A DNA stretch of 64,000 bases from Branchiostoma floridae. Taxonomy: Eukaryota > Chordata > Leptocardii > Amphioxiformes > Branchiostomatidae. The notes under the pieces are model-generated. The model made no database searches, was not told the origin of the DNA, and worked only from the letters and a program-made list of their open reading frames with translations. Below are positions 1-13,100 of this stretch, one piece after another. Location: assembly GCF_000003815.2 (NCBI RefSeq), contig NC_049979.1, positions 14,006,364 through 14,070,363 of the forward strand. Direction: 5' to 3'. The position numbers were made by a program, and so were the translations under genes. The first letter of the stretch is position 1. Each line of letters begins with the position of its first letter.

Positions 1-3000
1 CACGAGCAAGGAGCTTTAGCTCCTTGGTACGGGTTAGAAGTCATTATTCTATCAGAAAGTATATATATGTGAGGTCGGGAAAACTTCATTTCCCACGGTA
101 TATAAGCTACTCAGATCCCGGCCTCCAGGTCTACCACGCTGTACTGGATAAAACGAGTGATGGCGCTGCAGGTTATATTACTGTAACTTCACACTCACAC
201 TTCAATCACATTTCATCTGTTTGGAGCAAACGTTCCTTCTTTACCACATTAAAATTTTCACTGAAGTTATGTAACACTTCCCCCACTGTCCTGGATAGCA
301 TTAATGTCATAATGACCTTAATAATACATCCTGTATTTTAAACGACTTCCCTTATACCACGTACATGGGGTACTCTTTATCTGGAAAATTCCACTTCCCT
401 GAGTTTAATGCCTGTATCCACACAGCATGCAATGTACATGACACAAACAATGCAGCACGTTGTAGTTTCCTTTCTTCCCCATCGTTGTAAACTTTATTCA
501 TTATATTGTCATCTCAGAGTGCAACAACAAGTATAATATCAGAAGAGGATTTTTTCCGTACTTCAATGCACGGAAATGAAAACACATAACTGTCACGGGT
601 ACAAGGAAAATGAACTGACTGCAGAGAATGCCACCAGCATTCTTATAAACACAGCCATCTTTTATCTGAATAATTAAGAATATGATCACACAATTCTGTA
701 TCTAAAATATTCTCCCGTCTATCGATATCATTGCTTGTTTCTCAGACTCAAATGTTAAGAACTGGAAAATCAATGTCTACTTGTTGATGTCTGCTGTCAT
801 CAAATCTTCCACTATGTTTCTTCATAACTCTCAATGACACCCAATCTTAAAATTATCCATATCATTACGTTAATATAACATTAAAAAAAAACCTTTAGTG
901 CTGTACATGTAGTTTCTACTGCCCTTTAGGTGTAACTCCAATCAACTCTGTATTTTAGCAGCATGTCCCTTGTGTGACCAGCTTGACTCATCATACCAAT
1001 ATCTACATATAGTAATTTCTAAGAAACATGGTATACTAGAAAGTTGGACTATTGCCAATACGATGTGCAAATAAAGACAACTTGTGCTATCCTGTGGTAC
1101 ATCATGGGGAAAGGGAAGGACTGACATCCTAATTGAGACATATGAAACCGTTTTCAGACAATTTCAACTGCCTTTCCAGTATTCACATACGCCTACTCAC
1201 AACAGAATCCTTTATAAACAATCTTCAACATACAAGTCATGTATTTACTGTGGGGCTGGGAGGATACAGGGTGTTGGTGTTAGCTTCTGCAGGGATCCCA
1301 CGGCTGACAGCATTTACTAGTCAGCAAGTCATGCATGACAATATCAAAGTACATAGGAGGGAAGAATCTTGTCTTGCTGGTTGAACAATGATTATTCCTG
1401 GATTGAGAGAAGACTTCCCGTGCATATGGGTTACTGTAATCACTCCTGTCAAGGCAGCCTTTGTGTGACATGTGCTTTTACAGGTAGACATCAAACATCA
1501 AGATTACATCCTCAATAAAAAATATTGTTTTCCAGATTCCAGATAATAGATGTGGGATCAGACATTGTGGGAAGTTGCACCCTCAGTTTTACACTCACAT
1601 GTATTCATCAATGGGTACAAGGAGTGCTCATTATTCTAACCATTGATTTGTTACTATTCATTCCTATATTTCAACATTTTTAACAATTCTGAAAAGATAG
1701 AAAAACGATGGGCAGTCTTTCTTACTTAGATCCTCAACAACACTATAGTTTATAACTAATACCTTCTAATGAAAGTACAGATTTTGTGAAACAAAAAGTA
1801 ATTCACAGTCTCTCTTGCTTGAAACCCATGATCCCAACATATACAGCAATATTGCACTTTCTGTGTTGGCATTCTGAAAACTCATCTACAGTTTACAGAC
1901 AAACTTACAGGCTAAGTTAAGTGCCATCTTGTCTACTGACAAAAACTAAGGTCATCTACAACACAACCAGACTCAAGTACAGTTCTACCTTACTACCGTC
2001 AACAACAAAAACGTTCAGTTTCATAAGTGATAATCGAGATCTTGTTGACTTCAGTGTGAACTACAAAGATAGGAGACAACTGTCACTTCACTTGTTTAAA
2101 ATTGAGAAAGAGCTTATCATGTCTATCATGTACTAATTGCACTCTATGGTGGTATTTCTACTCTTCTTTCTAAAACATAGATAGGTGAGGCATTCTTAAC
2201 AGCACCTGTGCTGAAGGAATGATTAAGAGTTCTAGAAGTCTATATATTACATACAAACAGTGCCTGTACATGTACAGGAGTTTCTACTTCCTTTTCATAT
2301 AAATGTGCAACTTCTGTGACTTCTACTTGCACAGAAACCTTAAATGAAAACAGAACGAGAAACCAAGGCATAAGTTCCAAGGAAATAAGCTCTGGAGTAA
2401 CTTGGAAATGCTACAATTGGCACAACTCACAGTTATTTTTGATACAACATTATGAGTTTTAACACACACAGTGTGTAAACAAACACATACATATACACAT
2501 ACAAGCAGATTGTGATTGCAGTACAAGTGTTAACACACACAGCGTGTAAACACAAACATAATGTATAGGGATCAACTTGACTTGGATACAAACACACACA
2601 CAAGTGATAATACAATTATATGACAAAAAGGTTCAGATGTATGTTACATACATATTTATGTTTACTTTGTACTATTGTATTCACACAACTTCAGTGTAAA
2701 TGCTCAGACCTGACATGGATACAAGTGTAAGTACCATGTCAGTAAAACTACTACACACACATCAAAGATGAGAAGTCCACGTAATTGGTCAGCAAAGGCT
2801 GCTGTAGAACTTATAATGACTACAAAATCAGCTCACAACTGCAAGCATCATCAAAACATGCAGCAATTTCACAGCACAACTTTGCTACACTACAACACAA
2901 CACTCTGGGAGTATTTATATCAAATGTTGGCAACATGATCAAATATATCTGGATGATGACAACGCATGAATTACATGTAGATGTACAACAGACAACACAA

Positions 3001-4060
3001 AACTATAAGTTGATGATAAATATAACACAAGTTTGGATACTTGAGTAAAGGTTATTTGCCAACATTTCAATAGTCTGTTTGCTATGTTCCTTAGGGCTAG
3101 AATGACTGGGCAGAAAGTTGGCAGGTAAGAAGAATTTGGTTGTGCATGAATCTACCAACCTGATGAAAGTACTCAAAGGTCTCTTGACTTTCCAGTAAAA
3201 GGAGGAGCCATACAGAAGTATTGTTTATTCAGCTCATGAGGTTTCTTATATGGGTTTGTAGGTGGCAATGACCAGGAAACTTTCTTAAGAAAGCCTACTC
3301 TATGACATAAAGTATACACAATATCTTTCACCACAAGTGCAGAGTGAAAGTTCAAACATTGCAGCATTTCAAAGGTTTAGTATACAAGTGCAATAGACAT
3401 CTTTAAATCTTTCTTTAAGTTAATATCATTACTATACTTTGAAAAATGCAATCTCCATATCAATATTTACATCTTTGATAAATGGCAATACATCTAGAAG
3501 GACCCTCTCAGCAGCATCTATCTGTTTGCCATAGCTGGTCTACCTAAGTTTTACTTGAGTGGGCAGACAGCTTGGCTTTCAATACTGGGTTTTGGTTATG
3601 AGTATGTGCCATGGTGCCAGGGGGCATCAGCCTCTTATATGGGTTACAAGCAGGCCACATGGTTTGATATAGGTGTACAAGACATGTAGCTTCTGGTGGG
3701 TGTGATGCGGGAGGTGTATACCTTTGTATATGTCCTCCATAACTTTTGCAAACGAAATTCCACAAAACTTTGTGAACTCTGATCTGTCTTTCAGTCAGTT
3801 AGCAAAGACCATGAACTCTGCAATGGGCCAGAAGAGTCAGCTTCAGTCCAGAGGGGGTGAGTCATGACCAGCACTTATATTGAAGTTGTCACATCATGTT
3901 ATGGAAAAAATACTATTTTATTCAAAACTTGCCAAATCCAGACAAATTTTCAGTGAAGCTGTGGGACTTTCCAGAGTCCCAATGGTACATTGGCGTAAAC
4001 CATGACGTAAGCTGTGAACACTTCCAAAGGTGGCAGCAAGTTGAAGAGTCTCTGTGCGTG
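1..4060 (-). other. 3' UTR and downstream sequence of GRAMD1
   Basis: I find no further coding exon below the stop. Candidate AATAAA signals on the minus strand lie at about 3917-3922, 3225-3230 and 490-496; which one is used cannot be decided here. The stretch 2457-2615 is CA-rich, with two imperfect copies of a TTAACACACACAG-GTGTGTAAAC unit about 70 bp apart. Short open frames in this stretch show no recognisable protein. Confidence 0.5.
3917..3922 (-). terminator. Candidate polyadenylation signal
   Basis: AATAAA on the minus strand about 140 bases after the stop codon. It is the nearest canonical signal and would give a short 3' UTR. More distal signals also exist. Confidence 0.3.
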
Positions 4061-4153
4061 TTACAAGTCCTTATCACTGCTGCCTACAGGGGTTTCGGGA
4101 TTGTCTACTTTTGTCTTGACATCATGAGAGAGTCCTGACAAGGAAGCTCGCAT
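4061..4153 (-). CDS. GRAMD1: Last coding exon and stop
   Basis: After a strong acceptor (long CT run, TTTTTCCAG), 30 codons beginning MRASLSGLSHDVKTKVDNPE end in DKDL and TAA at 4061-4063. The MRxSL start lines up with vertebrate MKDSLINL at the same place after LLDQ. The tail is short, as expected for the family. Confidence 0.85.
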   Translation of the reverse strand: MRASLSGLSHDVKTKVDNPETPVGSSDKDL

Positions 4154-7100
4154 CTGGAAAAAGAGGAAAAAAATAACTTATTTCTGGTTTTGTTTAGTTT
4201 ACACTTGGCAGCAACAATGGACTGAACATTTGTACAGTGTACAATATAACTGATATTTCTGCACCCTTCTGATGCATTTCAATAAAAGCAGCAGTGTCTC
4301 AACGACTTTGGACTGAGCAATGCACAAATTTTACCAATAATGGTATACTGATAAAAGGATTACAACTAAGCAAGTGTTAAATACATCTCTCTACGTGTTC
4401 CTACATACCCGTTCATGACCAGTCCCGCGGGAAACACAACATAACAAATCACTCTGCTTGCCTAGATTTCTTAACAGCAAATACTTTGCAAAGTCCTGAA
4501 CTGAGGTACATGCTGTTTCAGTGAGAGCCTATGTCTTATAAAACAGTACATTTGAATGCATCACGTTCAGCACTGTAAGCTATGTCTGTCATCGTACCTG
4601 ATCTAATAACGTGACGGACGTGGCCAGCACCTCGCGCCACCTGTGCAGCTCCGCCTCGTGGAACTGCTGCTGCTGCTGGAGGAGCTGGATCCACTCCTCC
4701 GGACTCCTGGGGGTGTTACTGTGTACAACACAGAATACACACATTGGGCCACAGTAACTACATCTTATGGAGGACAGTCTTAGCAGATGATCATCCGGAC
4801 TCCTGGGGGTGTTACTGTGTACAACACAGAATACACACATTGGGCCACAGTTACTACATCTTATGGAGGACAGTCTTAGCAGAATGATCATCTGGCACAA
4901 TAGTGCACAAAAAACTGGGTCCTTTTTCTGATATTACTATTATTAGTGGCATTTTACATCACAGAAATGGAGACTGAAGATGATGCCCAGTAATGGACAA
5001 AAAGGGGTAGAGTTAACAGCACACATAGAGAACAGGAAGATCTTGAGGAAGCTACAGTCCCTAATGCTCCACGAAATGAGGATGAGACTGGCAAGTTAAG
5101 TACATGTACAGTACATGTGTATGTTCTCATTTTTCAACAGTATCATTACACTTGCTTCAATAATCAGTCTTGTATTCTGTTGTAGTTCTACCTGGATGTG
5201 TACAATGCAGGACACAACACTCACCTGACCCAACTGACATCTTTAGCAGGCCATGGCTGCAGGCTGCTGGTGGCACGTTCTAGTGACCAGACTCTGTACA
5301 TGACCAGCAGGTTCAGCAGTAACAGGCACACCAGACTGCAGTAACAAGAGACAAGAGTTAGAATAGCATGAGGTACATGTAAGATTACATTGTCTGAGAG
5401 GACCTGAGTAAAAGCAAACAGCTTGTCCAGTGCCTGTTCAGGTGGAACCAGTCTGGTGTTAAATATGATCTATACTACACAATACTGTATGGTATGCCAT
5501 GGCAGCAACGTATAATTTTACCATCGCAAGTTTTCATCTAAACTTTGTCTTGGTAATCTGCATTCTGGTATCATGGTATTTCGAAAACAAGGATATCTTT
5601 GCTGCATATATATTTGGGCAAAAGGTTACAGCATGTTTTAGCTACATGTACAATGTGATTTTATGACTTACATGATACAGATAGCCAGGAGACACTTGTG
5701 TGCATCCACATCTATGGGCCATGGTTGGCTGGGGCTTAGGTCCTCCCGGGTCTCTGCTGTAAGGTATACAATTGCTATGGTTGATCAGTGTTCTGGACAA
5801 CAATTCTCTCAGTTCTGGAGCCATCTTCTATTCAAAACATCATCAATGGGGCAATGAAGCAAAATTTTCTTACCATATGGAACTGATTAGCACTGTTTGA
5901 AAAACACTTGAGGGAATTACAAACATGTAAATATATAATTTTGTCATGATCAAACAATACCACCGTTTATCATCTGTCTCTGGGTTTATTACAATCTATA
6001 CACTGTCAGTTGTTTGATCATCCTGACTAGATTGCATGACATTGTGTAATGAGGACCATGAGATTGTTAGCTACATACCAGACAGAACTACAAACAGGAA
6101 AAATTGGCTGTGATTTGATGTCTCTTAAATTTTTCTGTCCTGATTCAGGGTAACACAGGCTTGTTTTTTTCATGTCTAACTTGCTTGCCCTAGCTAGGTA
6201 CAGTTTCCTGCACCTGTTCTAGCCTTAGGTAAACTTCTCTGTATAATCTTACTCCTTAAATCTTATTTCTATTTTCATGTATTGACTTTTATTCATGATC
6301 ACTCTGTTACAAATATAGATGTTTGCACGATTGATTTCCAATCTGCAAAATCAGGGTAAATTGTCGTGTTCCCATTTCTGTGCTAATTGCTAAATCAATG
6401 TTTAAATGATTTTGCTTTCTTGCTTTGTTTGACTGTGTCTGATATCTGCACCTGATGCCCTACCCTGTAGCCTCCTGTAGGGGTCATTCTCTCCCAACCT
6501 GCCTGCACCTCTGTGACTCTCACTTCCGCTGTGCTTACGGACTAAGAAAATGATACAAGAGCAACAATTTTTGTCTGACTAGTAAAATATAAGTAGAGTC
6601 TAACCCTAGTTAGTTTCTCAATGATCAATTCATTTTGGAGGTTCCCAATTCTCCTAATGTAGCATGATTTTGGACTAAACTTTTTGATTTCAGGTTCTCC
6701 TGAACAGTTGATCAGGTTCTGATGGCATAAGATGTACACTGTACTCCAAGGAGTGGCCCTGTGCCAAGTACAACAACTAGGTTTTTCTGTGACCAGACGT
6801 CCCTTAGACAGCCCTGTTTGACTTACTTCTGGTGAGGGTTGGGGCCATGCTGACCAGGCTGGGGTTGGGTGCGGCTGCAGACTGTGGTCCTGTGATGGAG
6901 ATCTCCGGTGGGCGTGGCTGGTACGTGTAGTTGGACGTTCGTTTTCTCCGCCGTACACTGCTGGTCAGACCCTTTTTCCTGGGAGTTGGAGGCTGGCAGG
7001 CGTCAGACACTTTGTCTAAATGCCGACNNNNNNNNNNNNNNNNNNNNNNNNNNNNNNNNNNNNNNNNNNNNNNNNNNNNNNNNNNNNNNNNNNNNNNNNN

Positions 7101-10100
7101 NNNNNNNNNNNNNNNNNNNNNNNNNNNNNNNNNNNNNNNNNNNNNNNNNNNNNNNNNNNNNNNNNNNNNNNNNNNNNNNNNNNNNNNNNNNNNNNNNNNN
7201 NNNNNNNNNNNNNNNNNNNNNNNNNNNNNNNNNNNNNNNNNNNNNNNNNNNNNNNNNNNNNNNNNNNNNNNACCTAAATGCTTAAAGTTTTTCCAGAATT
7301 CCATGAACCAGCATTCTTTTTTTATGATATTCTGAACCAAGCCCCCAAAACAGTTTTCCTGTACTTGATTTCACTGCTTACCCTGGGATAAGAGGGGAAA
7401 AATTGTGTCATATTTTAATACTGAGTATCAACAGTGAGCCTCAGTGCTCCATAATTCTCCAAAAGAAAAAATTCACCATGAACTGTTTAAAAAAATCTGG
7501 GTTTTCAACACTGAAGCTGCAGCTGTTGAAAACTGAACATGGGCCACCTCAAATAAAATCTTCATCTTTTTCTTGGAGGTTATTAACATTTAACCCTATC
7601 CAGACTGGGGTGGGTGGGCTTAAAGTGCCCGCGGCAACTTTGACCCCCTATAGCTCCCAAACGACTTGTGCTAGAACAACCAAACTTGGTGAGTTTTCCT
7701 GAAATATTGTTGGCAACAATTTTTAAAAAATTGGGGAAGTTTATGATTTTTCGTGTTGCCATGGCAACGGGTTTCTGAAAGGCAAATTTTACAAAAATCA
7801 CTAATTTTGGTTTAAACAATGGGATTTTAAGATTTTCTTGCTAAACTAAACATCTTTTCATATATCTTTAATATCTAAGACATCTTAGTTGAACATTTAT
7901 AATTAAATATTCATAAATTATGCTAATGAGATGACATAGTTGGTCAAAATCCAAGATGGCCGACAATATCATGATGAAAAGTATAACAAGCTTATTTTCA
8001 CTCAAATTTCATCACTACTTGGTATTTTCTTACAGAAAACATTCATTTGAATGTTTTTAATCCATTTTCAAGGGGTTTTAGCATTATATGTTGAAAAAAA
8101 TGTATCTTGAAAAATTTAAGGTAGATAATCCAAGATGGCGGATAGCTAAACTACAGATGACATCATTCTATGACGTCATTTTGACGACGTTACATCGGCT
8201 TTTGACAACAGAAGTCTTATAACACTTAAATATTAATAAGAAACCTTTATTGGTAACTTTTTGAGTGAGATATTTAGGTATTATGGGAATTCCCCGTTTT
8301 AGCCAAAAATATCAATCAATGACGTCATAATTACTTCATATTACGTCATAATGATATAAAAATTTCAGGAATTATAAAACTCGATGAGCACAACCTTCCC
8401 TGCAAATTTGGTGATCGTACAGTAAGCCATTTTGAAAATACGAAGGGGGGGTCGAATGAGCCCCCCCCAGGCCAGGGAAGGCCCAAAAAGCCCAGTCTGG
8501 ATAGGGTTAAAGTTGAAGTTGAAACATTAAATATTAAAAAGAGAAGTACTGTAGATGTAAATCACATGATATCAATAAAACAGAATGTATTGTAAGCCAA
8601 AATGTATATCTTCCATTATTGTTGCTGACATAGCAGCATACTCCATGAAGCACAACTCAAGGTTCTTAGGCCAAAGATGTACAGAGAGGGCACAAGTCAA
8701 CTAACAACACTTTTTAGAACTGCACTCTCCTTACCTGAGTCTGCTTTGATAGCTAGTTACTCTGTTAAGGCAGTATCTGTTCAGGACGTAAAAGTTCTCC
8801 CCATATGGAATCCCACCATTGACGATTTCACAGTCCACCACATAGAACAGCCCAGGTTTACTGTCGTGAGAGATCTGGTCGGAAAAATTCACATGCTTAC
8901 TAGAGTGAAGGAATAAAGTCCTTCAAATAAAATTTTAAGACTTAAGAATGCAAGCATGTTACAGGGATGTGCAAAAATGGTCTTATGTAATAGTGATGTC
9001 AGACAGATTTAGTGACAATTACATGTAGTGTCACAATAATCTTCTTATTCAATTACTGCAAAAGGTCTTCCTTGGCTTTGAAATTAAAGCTTAGTCTTTC
9101 TTGCTCAGCCCAAAATCAATGCACATTACCAAATTCAAACAATTACATGTATATAGGTAGGGCATAATTAAAACAAGGGCATGAAATCCCATGGCCATGT
9201 GAAGTAGTATGCTATACTATAGTCAGAAAAGTCCCAGCCCATAACATGTACCTGTGTTTCTGTAGAAGCAGATGTTTTTGGTCCAAAGGAAGCGTTGAGA
9301 GTGAGGGTGTATGTCAGCTGTCTGGTTTGGTCCCCATCTTCTCTATCCTGCCAAGGTTCAATCACCATGTCTGGGGATGCATAATGTACAAATTTGACAC
9401 AGGAAATATAAGCAACCATATAGAGTAATAGAAAATACAGACTGTATGAGTGTGAAGATTATGCATAGAAAACATGCAGCAAATATACAAAATATTCCTC
9501 AAATAAAGCTTCTGACATGTAGAGAAGTTTGCATACCGAATGTTTTTCTGGAGGCATGGAACTCATGGAAGAAGTCGGACTCTTGACTGAAGAGCATCTC
9601 GTACAGCTTGTCCACAGGAATGTTGTAAACCTCATTGATGCACTTCCTGCCCACAAGGTCATTATAAGGGCAAACCACCTCTCCTGGGTAGGGCACATCA
9701 CCAAGATCAATGTTTGATGACATGACTAATGTAGAGGCCACACCAATCTATGTGCTTCATTCTCAGATATTTCAACTTAATATTGATAAACATTTAGAAC
9801 ATGAAAACAGAGGGATGGGTGGAAAAGTTGAAACTGGTTGTAGTCACCTCCCCTTAAAATTGTGTGAACTACAGCAAAGACTCACGTCAATCATTTACAT
9901 GTAGTTCAGCATCTAACTTTTTTTTCAAATTATAGAACCAAGTTGATAACAAAATGAACTGGCCAGGGGTGGCCTTAGCAAGCATACATCCACCATTAGG
10001 AGCTATGCTCACAATCTTCAAAATTAACAACCACATTTAAGAATATCTACATCTTTGTATTACGTGACTGAAAAGGACGTCTAGTCTTTCTATATCTTTT

Positions 10101-13100
10101 CGATTCGACAATTCCATGTACTCATCAAAGGAATCGTGCCAGTTTTACAGCACATTTTGACAGATGATGCTTTTAAGGGTCCCTCAGGTGCAGTGGATGT
10201 TATCAGGAAATGCTTGTTTTCAAATGAGCAAAGCTGTGTAAAATAAGTGTAGCAGTAACCATTTCTTTGCCAAAGATTATATTAACTATTGGCACAACAC
10301 ATTTGTCATCCGTAAGGAAAGTCTGCATCCTGATGAAGTATGTGCTTGTAATTTGTATAGCCATCCATGGACAAAATTACATTATAGAAGTTCAAGCAAA
10401 CTAACTGCCTTATGTCAAACATATTGAATTTCATATATTCATATGTTTGACCTTCAGGATGCCAAGGACGTCTATGATGAAGGTCGACGTGGAAGGTTAT
10501 TCCATGAGTCATCCTCAAGTACAAGCGTCTCAGAGGCAATCAGACAAAACATGCATCACTGCGCGTAGTTAGGCTGCACAATCTCACTGATTGGTTGCTA
10601 GACTTTTCATCTTCAGACAAGAAGTAAATCCATGAGGATCAAGAGCAGACTAAGACCTTGCAGTTGAACAACACTGGTCTCAGGAATCATGACTGTAACT
10701 GAAAATCATACATCGAAAGGCTTGAATTTCAAATCCGGTCTCAGTAATTATGACTGTAATCTACATTAGGCTACACCAATTTAATTCGTTGGTTCTCGGA
10801 ATCGCCGCTTCTAATTTTCCCAATTTCAAAAAAAAAAAAAAATTCCATTCAGTAATCGTGCTGCAAAACTTTGGTTCCGTTAGAGAAACAGAACGTCTGG
10901 AAAGTACCAGTGCATTTACTTTTTCTCACCCCCAAGTCCTTTGCTACCAATTGATTCATATCTTTTTTGTTGCAAAGTATATTTAGGAACAAATAAATCA
11001 TCGTAAATGAGATGCACATGGGCATGACATAACGTAGCAGAACCAGAAGTTCGGCTGAGCATGTGCTCTCTCTCACACACACTTTCACATGCAAATTTTC
11101 AATTGAAACACTGAAATCGGCACCCAAACAAACAACTCAATAAATCACCAAGACTTTTTCACTCTTGTACCTCCATAGCCAACATGTTTTGATACGCCTG
11201 AAATGCTCAAAGTCTTCCAAATGGAGATGAAAATGAAGTCGGAAAATCTCGGGCGGCCATCTTTGTTTTGGCCATCTTTTGGCCTGTAAGTCAAAAAAGC
11301 GCCCCCACGCTGTTTGTACTAGAACTGCAGATTTGGCTAGATAGTAGTACCATTTCAGTGCTGATTTCAGTGATTTGCATGTAACATTAGGTTTTTCTAA
11401 GGAAGTTTAATCAAACTGCATCTTAATTTTTTGTCAACAAATAATTTTACATGTAACAAAAAGAGAGAATAAACCTATGGTTTTATGCAACATGTAGTTC
11501 AGTACTTTGGCTTGTTCATGTATTTTGGGGGGAGTGGAAGTATTTGTAATTTTTTTTCCAATTTGCACCAGTTGACCATGAAATGTAATTAGAGCCTTGG
11601 ATAGACAGATTCTTATCAACTCAGAGAGCAAATAAGTCTTCCAGCAATGGTATTTTATTTCTAGAGGCAAACTTAAATAATGTTTGTTGTTGTCGTTGCA
11701 TCTCTGTAAAAATACTATATTGGTCTATTTGAGATGTTTTGTGAACATTTCTGTTTACTGTAGCAACTGTACATAATTTGATGTATATTGTACAAATTTA
11801 TGCCAACATGCAATTTTGCATGTAATTTTAACTGATTAACTATTTCTATCACACGTATACCATGGCATGAGTTCAGGTCTGGACTAACCAGCCTGGACCT
11901 GAACACAGACTTGTTGCAAGTTTTTTTTTTTTTTTTTTTTTTCGCCCTGTCGCTTCAATTTTTTTAGGAAAAAATCCGAGAACCAACAAATTAAATTGGT
12001 ATGGCCTTAACTAAAAATCATAGAAAGGCCTGAAATCCTTTTTCATCTCATTACAGGCTAGAACTTGAGGTTCACAGATTATGAAGTGTATGCTGGCTCA
12101 AGTCAAACAATTAGGCAATATTAATATATATATTGCACCCTCAGGTTTAAATGTTGGCACAGATCTAGACCCCTGCAGAGTAATCTCCAAGCAGATTCCT
12201 CCGGTGGCATAAAACAGTAACATAAGCTGGGGAAGGACTTCAGCCGGCAGAGGGGTAAAATTGGCCACCGCGGTGTTTTTACCTGCAGAGTACCTACCAA
12301 TATCGTCATCCTCTGTCTCAGATGTATCGCTCTCCTCGGTTGATATGTAGTCGTCCTTCATGGAGTCCTGAGGGAGGGTTTCATCAGCTATGGTGTCTGC
12401 CTGAGAAATATCGGCCTGCTCGGAGGTGCTCTGTGGGGTGGGGGGTGAGGAACGACCAATCGGCAAACTGGGAGGATCATCACTCTGGGAAAGAGGAAAA
12501 ACATGTACATATATTATATAGGTTAAGAAGTGATATGAATGGCACAATTTTGTAAGGATTGGAAGAGAAAGGAAAAAAGAATAAACAGAAACTATTTGGT
12601 ATGGCCTACATGTATTACACTTCTGGACTACTAAATACCATATTGTTAATTCATCACATTGCCTAGAAATAGAAAACCAATATCACAAAATATGGCATTG
12701 CTATCAAACTGAACACAGGAATAAACCTGAGAAGTAGTGAGGGGCAGGCCCAGATGGACGAGCATGTGCTGAGGCACCAGCAGGGACGGGTGAATGAGGA
12801 ATGACTGTGGATATAAGTAAATATCCTTCATCTTCTCAATAATGATATCGTCCTCTACAATGCTGATTCAGGGCAGCAATCAAAATTTCAGCATCCATAC
12901 AACAGATGACAAATTCCAGCAATCAAAAAAGATAAATGAAAAACAGACAACCTTACTAAGTAATGCAAGCATGTTATGGCACAGATAAACAGTAACTGTT
13001 GTATCTGTCACATATTTACAAATATACAATCATGTACATGGCTCTGCAAAGAGGAGATGACCTTTTAAATCAAGCAGAGAGTTATGTGACACAGATATTC

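Noticed and set aside
24-341. 105-codon plus-strand frame at the left edge
   Set aside because: No domain, no similarity recognised, low-complexity composition; not supported as a gene.
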